From positions 1 to 6,455 of the forward strand of contig CAYWCX010000038.1 in the NCBI GenBank assembly GCA_964456925.1: a stretch of 6,455 nucleotides of DNA, read 5' to 3'. The translations under genes and the position numbers were made by a program. Shown in pieces: positions 1 to 4,514 of this stretch. The DNA comes from JBAZKK01 sp964456925. Lineage in GTDB: Bacteria > Omnitrophota > Gorgyraeia > Gygaellales > Profunditerraquicolaceae. The notes beneath the pieces are model-generated. The model was not told the DNA's origin. It did no database searches and worked only from the letters and a program-made list of their open reading frames with translations. The first letter of the stretch is position 1; every line of letters starts with the position of its first letter.

Positions 1-508
1 TACCCGTCCCGCCCGTAGGCGTGGCTCTAGCAAAAGCGAACCTTAAACTTTGCGCCTTTAGCTGGAACGATCTTTCCTGTAATACCTCCGATATCTTAAA
101 TGATTCTCTATCTTCTACAAATATTGCATTGGGCTGAATTACTACATAATCTCCTACGCAAAGGTCAGCTGCCTTTATCCATTGGGGCTCTGCTCGACCT
201 TTTAAAAAATAAGGGCATTCAATACAGCTGGTACAATTATACGTGCAAACGCGGCTATCTCTTTTTATGCAACGCATCTCTTCCTTCTTAATCGCTAAGA
301 TAGGATGCTCTCTAGTCAGCTCCAAAGTATTAGTGTCGAGTTTCCTTATGCGGATACGCAAGAGTTTTTCTTTTACCAAGCGATGATAAACCTCAGTTAC
401 CCTTTTTATATTCCCCAAATGCGTTACTACTTTATCGTTGACTTTAATTTCTGAGATTGGCTTACTATAACCTTGCGCCAAAAGCACAGGTGCTGTAGGG
501 ACGAAACA
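1..508 (-). other. Intein (N-terminal Hint half, truncated by window edge) inserted after PNSP of NrdJ
   Basis: An intein is a self-splicing protein insert. This one begins at NrdJ residue 77 with the obligatory nucleophile Cys (C77). Block A reads CFVPTAPVLLAQG followed by KPISEIKVNDKVVTH, equivalent to the usual CxxGDTPVLLxxG-KPIxxLKVGDxVxT pattern. Block B is LELTREHPILAI, with the TxxH pair Thr141 and His144 (codons at 316-314 and 307-305). Residues 186-200, WIKAADLCVGDYVVI, match the strand that precedes the homing endonuclease in large DOD-type inteins. Between them is a cluster CxxxCxxCxxC at residues 164-174. The last residues seen (203-245) would be the entry to the endonuclease region, but no LAGLIDADG motif, block F or block G is visible because the window ends. 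The next extein residue would be expected to be the Thr of PNSPT, an acceptable +1 residue. Whether the intein is full-length or active is unknown. Confidence 0.88.
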
Positions 509-736
509 GGGGGAGTTGGGAATAAATTCCAGTTCGGTCATGACGCGATAAAATGAATCCTTTAATTCACTGATTTCTTTTTCGCTCTTGCCGTAAAGCT
601 TGTCTGCCACAGCAATGGCCCCGGCTACCCTCTGGAATAACTCCTCCGGCGTTTCCACTACCCGGCCGTTCGCATCCTTTTTGAGGTAGCGTTTCTCCAG
701 CACCTTGAGGGCATTCTCGGATAACTTAAGTGTCAT
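1..736 (-). CDS. nrdJ: Adenosylcobalamin-dependent (class II) ribonucleotide reductase, N-terminal part, interrupted by an intein; runs off the left edge
   Basis: Class II ribonucleotide reductase reduces ribonucleotides to deoxyribonucleotides in the cytoplasm, using adenosylcobalamin to make the active-site thiyl radical. Residues 1-76 look like the start of NrdJ: LSENALKVLEKRYL, then GRVVETPEELFQRVAGAIA, then LEFIPNSP, where the family normally continues PNSPTLMNAG. There is no N-terminal ATP-cone before this, as in many NrdJ proteins. From Cys77 (codon 508-506) the frame no longer matches NrdJ but an intein, described separately. The frame stays open for 245 codons to position 1, so the C-extein with the catalytic cysteines and glycyl/cobalamin regions is outside the window. 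The ATG at 736-734 is chosen because AGGGAG lies 6 nt upstream and family similarity begins almost at once. A strong promoter and two NrdR boxes precede it. The family call is confident; splicing competence cannot be judged from this fragment. Confidence 0.9.
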   Translation of the reverse strand, partial: MTLKLSENALKVLEKRYLKKDANGRVVETPEELFQRVAGAIAVADKLYGKSEKEISELKDSFYRVMTELEFIPNSPCFVPTAPVLLAQGYSKPISEIKVNDKVVTHLGNIKRVTEVYHRLVKEKLLRIRIRKLDTNTLELTREHPILAIKKEEMRCIKRDSRVCTYNCTSCIECPYFLKGRAEPQWIKAADLCVGDYVVIQPNAIFVEDRESFKISEVLQERSFQLKAQSLRFAFARATPTGGTG

Positions 737-742
737 GGCGTG

Positions 743-748
743 CTCCCT
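743..748 (-). promoter_or_regulatory. Ribosome binding site of nrdJ
   Basis: On the minus strand AGGGAG is followed by 6 nt and then ATG at 736-734. It is the clearest Shine-Dalgarno in the window along with that of the coiled-coil gene, and it fixes the nrdJ start. Confidence 0.8.
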
Positions 749-785
749 ATTAAATTAAAAGATTGGCTGATAACCGCTACAGAAA

Positions 786-814
786 AGTATAAGCGTTCAG
801 TTAATATTTGTCAA
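786..814 (-). promoter_or_regulatory. Sigma-70-type promoter of nrdJ
   Basis: Minus strand: a perfect -35 TTGACA (814-809), a 17-bp spacer, and -10 TATACT (791-786), one mismatch from TATAAT. Transcription would start near 779-780, giving a leader of about 43 nt before the nrdJ ATG. The two NrdR-box-like palindromes sit immediately upstream of the -35. This gives nrdJ its own promoter, independent of the lacI cluster that ends just upstream. Confidence 0.82.
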
Positions 815-821
815 TAAAAAA

Positions 822-837
822 ATACAATATCTGGTAT
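822..837. promoter_or_regulatory. Putative NrdR box 1 (promoter-proximal)
   Basis: The plus strand reads ATACAATATCTGGTAT. Against the published NrdR-box consensus acaCwAtATaTwGtgt it matches 12 of 16 positions, including all of the conserved C..A.AT.T.G core. NrdR is the zinc-finger/ATP-cone repressor of ribonucleotide reductase genes in many bacteria. The site ends 7 bp upstream of the -35 of the nrdJ promoter. The partner box lies 15 bp further upstream. Confidence 0.72.
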
Positions 838-852
838 AACGCTTTCTAAAAT

Positions 853-868
853 ATACAATAAGTTGTAT
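853..868. promoter_or_regulatory. Putative NrdR box 2 (promoter-distal), overlapping the lacI stop codon
   Basis: The plus strand reads ATACAATAAGTTGTAT, a perfect 6-bp inverted repeat around a 4-bp centre. It matches 12 of 16 positions of the NrdR consensus and 13 of 16 of box 1. The gap between the boxes is 15 bp, a centre-to-centre distance of 31 bp or about three helical turns. That is the arrangement known for paired NrdR boxes. Its last base, 868, is part of the stop codon of the LacI-type gene. Confidence 0.72.
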
Positions 869-1899
869 TAACGGCTAATGGTTCGGCAGGATTCTCTTAT
901 CACCAGTTCCGTCGGCAGCACCACCTTTTTGGGCTTAATATCCTTGGCTTTAGAATTCATCAAAAGGTGCAGCTGCTTGACGCTGTCCTCCGCCATTTTT
1001 ATCAGGGGCTGCCTGACGGTAGTCAGCGCCACCGGGCCGTATAGCCCGGAGGGGTTATCGTCAAAACCAACGATCGATAAATCGCGCGGAATTTCCCGAC
1101 CCATTTCTCTCGCCACTGCCATAACCTCTAAGGCCATGGAATCCGAAGCCACGAATACCGCAGTAGGCGCCTCGGGCATCTTTAAAAGCGACTCCGCTGC
1201 CTGACGCGCCTGGCCGCGGGAATAATCTGTCTTGAAGACCAGCTCTTCTTTAAATTCAATGTCATTCTTCTTAAGCGCTTTCTTGTATCCCTCGAAGCGC
1301 TGCGCTGCTGCCTGAGTAACCAAGTCGCCGGTAATATGCGCCACCTTCCTGTGCCCCAAGCTTATCAAATAATTCACTGCCGCCTCGGCACCTCCGGTAT
1401 TATCCACGGCAATGCAGTTTACCGCAAGGTCGTCGACATAATTATTGATTAGAATGCAGGGTATACCGATATTAAGCGCCTCCTCCAATTGGAAGCGGTT
1501 ACCGATAATGTCGGAGAATATCACCCCTCCTAAGCCCGAAAGGTTCAGGCGGGTGCGGCTGTCGGTAAGATGCAGCAATAAATCCAGCTTCAGTGCCTCG
1601 CAGAGGGTGCCGATACCGCGGATTAATTCCAGGGCATAAAAGGAATAGAATACCCCTTCATAACGCGGTATCACCAGAGCCACTACGCTGCTCCTGCCGC
1701 TGGCAAGCTGCTGCGCTACCGTCGAGGGCTGGTAGTTAAGGTGCTTCATCGCCTCAACCACCCTGCGGCGGTTGCTTTCTTTGACTGAGGGGAACTTATT
1801 GATTACACGCGAAACGGTGGTGATGGAAACTCCGCTTAGACGGGCAACATCATTGATGGAAACTGCCTTGGAGGGAATCTGTTTTTTTCTGCGGACCAT
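868..1899 (-). CDS. LacI-family transcriptional repressor
   Basis: A DNA-binding repressor of the LacI/GalR family, expected to act as a dimer in the cytoplasm and to release its operator, or bind it, on sensing a sugar or related small molecule. The helix-turn-helix is at residues 14-33 (SINDVARLSGVSITTVSRVI). The hinge helix is at about 55-70 (NYQPSTVAQQLASGRS), with Leu65 as the usual minor-groove-wedge residue. The periplasmic-binding-protein-like effector domain spans about 71-337, with typical signatures SLGHRKVAHITG (180-191), RFEGYKKAL (201-209) and the VFVASDSMALEVM...IPRDLSIVGFDD stretch (248-281). The 343-residue length is normal. The ATG at 1899 lies 20 bases after the upstream stop, with no clear Shine-Dalgarno, so translation is probably coupled to the coiled-coil gene; no in-frame start exists just upstream. 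The ligand cannot be told from sequence. Its cluster also contains a ROK repressor, and a hydrolase-like operon lies upstream, so a sugar ligand is a reasonable inference. Confidence 0.93.
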   Translation of the reverse strand: MVRRKKQIPSKAVSINDVARLSGVSITTVSRVINKFPSVKESNRRRVVEAMKHLNYQPSTVAQQLASGRSSVVALVIPRYEGVFYSFYALELIRGIGTLCEALKLDLLLHLTDSRTRLNLSGLGGVIFSDIIGNRFQLEEALNIGIPCILINNYVDDLAVNCIAVDNTGGAEAAVNYLISLGHRKVAHITGDLVTQAAAQRFEGYKKALKKNDIEFKEELVFKTDYSRGQARQAAESLLKMPEAPTAVFVASDSMALEVMAVAREMGREIPRDLSIVGFDDNPSGLYGPVALTTVRQPLIKMAEDSVKQLHLLMNSKAKDIKPKKVVLPTELVIRESCRTISR

Positions 1900-1919
1900 T
1901 GATAATAAAGACGGGCTGC

Positions 1920-3089
1920 TTACTTTATGATATCGCCTACCTTGATAGGCGTATTTTCATTCTTGATGTCGCAGGCGGAGATGCCACGGCGCACCTGCAC
2001 TACCTCGATAGTCCCGACCAGCCTGCCGGCACGATATACGCTGAAAAGGTCTCCGATCTTTAAGCCGTAATCCTCTCCTAAATCAATAACTATAAAGTTG
2101 TCTTTCCGGTTGACCTCAAGGACCTTGGCAATGCCTTCGGTTTGCGGGGGTATGCGTTCGGGTGAAGCGGGTATTTCGGATTGCGGACGCACTACAATGG
2201 GGGGTAATTCTACAGATTCTTTCGCTTGGGGTTGAGTCGCCTCTGCTGCTCCTGCGCCGCTACGGATGGTATCAAGCTGCTCTTTAATTCCTCCTATCTG
2301 GGACATCTTATTTTCTAATAACGCTCCCATCTCGTTAAACCGCCGCTCTAACGCGGCCTTGTCTTCCTGGAGCTTCTGCAGCTTGGTCTCAAGGCTGGCC
2401 TTACGGGCATTGAGGTATTTTACCTGTCTTCTAAGAACCGAGTTTTCCTTTTTGATGGCCGTAAGGTCGTCCTCTATTTTCATCTTTACGTTCTTTTCTC
2501 TTACAAGATCCAGGCTCATATTGTCAAGGCTAGCCAACTGCTGTTCGAGGGATTGCTTGTCGCGGTTAAGGTTGTTCAGGTCCAACTCCAGCGCCGACTT
2601 ATCGCGCTCCAGTTGCTCGTTGGTAATCTTAAGGCTTCTTAATTCGCTACGCAGGCTATCCACCTGCAGCGCAAGGTCGTTCTTGGACTTTAAGATTCCG
2701 GCCCAGTAAGCATCCGCCCTGTCCGGTGCGACAGCAGCCTCTTTCTGTACCTCTGTAACCTCGGTCTTTAATTTTGATGCGGTTGCTTCTCTTTCCTTCA
2801 CCAGGGCATCATACTGTTTCTGGAGTTCGTCCTTCTGTGAAATAAGTTCGCCTTTCTCTTTAGCAAGATTATCGATTTGAATCCTTAAGGCGCCGAGCTG
2901 GTCCTCAATGCTCTTCTTGGCAGTGATGGTTTCCTCGACCTTTTTATTCAAAGAAATGTTTTCGCTCTTGAGGGTGTCTTTCTCTAACTCCAACGCCTTT
3001 TTGGAAATACAACTCTGGAAGTTTAAGAAAATGCTAATCAGTAATGCGGCGGCAAGACCAATTGCAATAAATTTCATTTTCTCTTCCAT
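1920..3089 (-). CDS. Membrane-anchored coiled-coil protein with C-terminal beta-barrel-like domain, function unknown
   Basis: I do not recognise a named gene. One hydrophobic segment (residues 6-24) would anchor the protein in the inner membrane, with the bulk probably outside the cytoplasm. Residues about 28-276 are a long coiled coil rich in Lys, Glu, Leu and Gln, with a break near 116-131 (EAAVAPDRADAYWAG). A Pro/Glu-rich linker covers about 277-318. The final 71 residues (319-389) form a compact domain with the pattern V-hhVDLG-YGLKIGDLFSVYR-GRLVGTIEVVQV-...-VGDIIK. This resembles the small beta domain at the C-terminus of FlgT-type and related envelope proteins. AAGGA lies 6 nt before the ATG at 3089, which supports this start over Met5. 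It sits between a ROK and a LacI repressor, 23 bases after the former and 20 before the latter, so it is probably co-transcribed with both. A role as an envelope spacer or scaffold is a guess. Confidence 0.85.
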   Translation of the reverse strand: MEEKMKFIAIGLAAALLISIFLNFQSCISKKALELEKDTLKSENISLNKKVEETITAKKSIEDQLGALRIQIDNLAKEKGELISQKDELQKQYDALVKEREATASKLKTEVTEVQKEAAVAPDRADAYWAGILKSKNDLALQVDSLRSELRSLKITNEQLERDKSALELDLNNLNRDKQSLEQQLASLDNMSLDLVREKNVKMKIEDDLTAIKKENSVLRRQVKYLNARKASLETKLQKLQEDKAALERRFNEMGALLENKMSQIGGIKEQLDTIRSGAGAAEATQPQAKESVELPPIVVRPQSEIPASPERIPPQTEGIAKVLEVNRKDNFIVIDLGEDYGLKIGDLFSVYRAGRLVGTIEVVQVRRGISACDIKNENTPIKVGDIIK

Positions 3090-3095
3090 TGGTTT

Positions 3096-3100
3096 TCCTT
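3096..3100 (-). promoter_or_regulatory. Ribosome binding site of the coiled-coil gene
   Basis: Minus-strand AAGGA is followed by a 6-nt spacer and ATG at 3089-3087. It decides between Met1 and Met5 of the coiled-coil protein in favour of Met1. The neighbouring genes in this cluster lack a comparable site, so this may be the best-translated member. Confidence 0.7.
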
Positions 3101-3112
3101 TTTAGATATTTA

Positions 3113-4348
3113 TTATAATAATCCCGCAAAAATCTTTTCCGCGACCAGACTGGCAGCGCCCATCGCCACGGCGTTTTCCCTTAAGGAGGAGTAAACAATC
3201 TTTAAGTCCTGCACTACTTCCCGGAAAGCCCAGTCCTTGACGGTGTTGTTTACGGTCTCCAGGAATGTTTCGCCGGCCTCTTCAAAACCCCCGCCGATAA
3301 TCACCATCTCGGGATTTAAGAGATTCACCAGGTGCGCAATCTTAATCCCCAATCTTTTAGCCGCCCTCTCCAATGCCGCAACTGCGGTAGGTTCATTTTC
3401 CCGGGCAGCGCTGAATACGTTTTTCAGGTTAAGTTTAGTAGCGTCGGCTGAAGTTAATTTAAAGAATTTTTCCGCGGCCTTATGGTCCCGTGAAAATATG
3501 GTCCTTATCTCCTCGGTAATCCCGAGATCCATCTCCCAACGCTTCAGGAAACAGCTGTTTGCGGCCTTACAGTTGAAGAGGTCGTCTTCACGGTAATTGT
3601 AAATGGAAACCTCTCCGGCGTAACCGTTGGTGCCGGTGTAAATCTCGCCGTTAATGATTATACCACAACCTACGCCGGAAAACATATAAATAACATTTTT
3701 TAATTCACGCTCGATATCCAGCCAGTGTTCGCCGAAACACGCACAGGTGGCATCGTTTTCGATCAGGGCAGGCAGGTCAAATTCGTTTTCAATGAGTTCG
3801 CGCAGGGATAAATCTACCGACGCGTAGGTATAATAGTGGTCCATCTTCTGCGGCCAGTGGATGGAGCCGTCCTTTTTATTTATCAGGCCGGCGATACCCA
3901 CGCCGATACCCTTAATATTGGCGGTGTATTCTTTGGAACGCTTCAGAATTTCGCGGATAATCTCCAAAACGCACTCCGCCAGTTCTTTTACGTTCGCCTT
4001 GGGCCGGGCGATCTGGGTCTTGGTAAGAATGTTGCCCTTCAGGTCAACCAGCAATCCTACCATATTCATAAGGTTTAAGCCCACACCAATGATGTAGCCG
4101 CCGTGGGGATTGAGTTCTATGAGGGTAGGTCTTCTTCCGCCTTCGGAGACATCGAGCTCTTTTTCAAAGACAAGCTTACTCTTTAGAAAATCGTCGATGT
4201 AATTGGAGATGGTAACTACGTTGATGCCGATTTCCTTGGAGATATCCGGCCGACTGATGGGGCCTTTCTTCCTTAAAATCTCCAAGATACGGATATTACG
4301 TCTTTCTTTTTCGCTAAATTCCTGTTTTTGTATGTCGATATTCCGCAT
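3113..4348 (-). CDS. ROK-family (NagC/Mlc/XylR-type) transcriptional regulator
   Basis: ROK regulators combine a winged helix-turn-helix with a sugar-kinase-like domain and repress sugar uptake or catabolism genes until the sugar or a partner protein binds. Residues 17-65 form the winged helix (RRNIRILEILRKKGPISRPD, then IGINVVTISNYIDDFLKSKLV), followed by the typical GGRRP wing (70-74). The ROK domain follows at about 85-405: GIGVGIAGLI (147-156), IENDATCACFGEHW (196-209), SGVGCGIIINGEIYTGTNGYAGEV (starting at 224) and LNPEMVIIGGG (344-354). The structural zinc site is degenerate: the expected GHxxx...CxCGxxGC becomes GEVSI at 245-249 with only Cys260 and Cys266 left, and the His is lost. 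The 411-residue length is usual. No strong Shine-Dalgarno precedes the ATG at 4348. It is first in the cluster, directly behind a good promoter, so autoregulation is likely. The ligand is unknown. Confidence 0.92.
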   Translation of the reverse strand: MRNIDIQKQEFSEKERRNIRILEILRKKGPISRPDISKEIGINVVTISNYIDDFLKSKLVFEKELDVSEGGRRPTLIELNPHGGYIIGVGLNLMNMVGLLVDLKGNILTKTQIARPKANVKELAECVLEIIREILKRSKEYTANIKGIGVGIAGLINKKDGSIHWPQKMDHYYTYASVDLSLRELIENEFDLPALIENDATCACFGEHWLDIERELKNVIYMFSGVGCGIIINGEIYTGTNGYAGEVSIYNYREDDLFNCKAANSCFLKRWEMDLGITEEIRTIFSRDHKAAEKFFKLTSADATKLNLKNVFSAARENEPTAVAALERAAKRLGIKIAHLVNLLNPEMVIIGGGFEEAGETFLETVNNTVKDWAFREVVQDLKIVYSSLRENAVAMGAASLVAEKIFAGLL

Positions 4349-4393
4349 TCTTTAGCCCGGCGGGATTATTTTAATCGCAACACCTTAATTAAA

Positions 4394-4424
4394 ACTTATT
4401 TATACTATTAAATATAATATAAGT
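4394..4424. promoter_or_regulatory. Possible operator: imperfect inverted repeat across the ROK-cluster promoter
   Basis: ACTTAT at 4394-4399 is mirrored by ATAAGT at 4419-4424, with further partial symmetry inward, and the axis falls between the -35 and -10 elements. A direct repeat ACTATTAA also occurs at 4404-4411 and 4437-4444, 33 bp apart. A self-repressing ROK or LacI protein could bind here. The region is very AT-rich, so chance symmetry is a real alternative. Confidence 0.3.
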
Positions 4425-4427
4425 CAA
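4399..4427 (-). promoter_or_regulatory. Sigma-70-type promoter of the ROK - coiled-coil - LacI cluster
   Basis: Minus strand: -35 TTGACT (4427-4422), a 17-bp AT-only spacer except one G, and -10 TATAAA (4404-4399). Predicted start is near 4392, leaving a leader of about 44 nt to the ROK ATG. No other promoter of this quality is visible before the LacI gene, so the three genes are probably one transcript. Confidence 0.72.
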
Positions 4428-4456
4428 GCGTTTTTAACTATTAAGGAACAGGGGCT

Positions 4457-4514
4457 AAAAAAGAGACTGGAAACTCACGCACCGCCTGCGAGCGAGTAGG
4501 CGGTGGGTGAGTTT
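4457..4514 (-). terminator. Hairpin terminator after the TPR gene
   Basis: A 17-position stem with one mismatch: left arm 4471-4487 and right arm 4498-4514 (AAACTCAC and GTGAGTTT outer 8 bp, a G/G mismatch at 4479/4506, then CACCGCCT with AGGCGGTG), around a 10-nt loop GCGAGCGAGT. Its outer end overlaps the stop codon of the TPR gene at 4513-4515. On the minus strand the stem is followed, after 8 nt, by six T residues (4462-4457). The T tract is further from the stem than in a textbook intrinsic terminator, but the position directly after the last gene of an operon supports this role. An alternative is a dispersed palindromic repeat that happens to lie here. Confidence 0.65.

Noticed and set aside
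100..291. Plus-strand open frame of 63 codons at the left end
   Set aside because: It lies antisense to the nrdJ/intein frame, has no Shine-Dalgarno or recognisable domain, and the minus-strand reading gives clear family motifs.
1..508. The non-NrdJ part of the reductase frame as a frameshift or assembly chimera
   Set aside because: The frame is open without stops through 169 codons and shows ordered intein blocks A and B and a pre-endonuclease strand, starting exactly at a conserved motif with Cys.
853..868. The ATACAA/TTGTAT inverted repeat as a terminator of lacI
   Set aside because: The stem is only 6 bp and A/T-dominated, and the following T run is short. Paired spacing with a second similar site and its place before nrdJ fit an NrdR box better.
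2266..2709. Plus-strand open frame of 147 codons, rich in Ser, Leu and Arg
   Set aside because: It is the antisense shadow of the coiled-coil gene: Lys/Glu/Leu-rich repeats read backwards give Ser/Leu/Phe/Arg-rich peptides.
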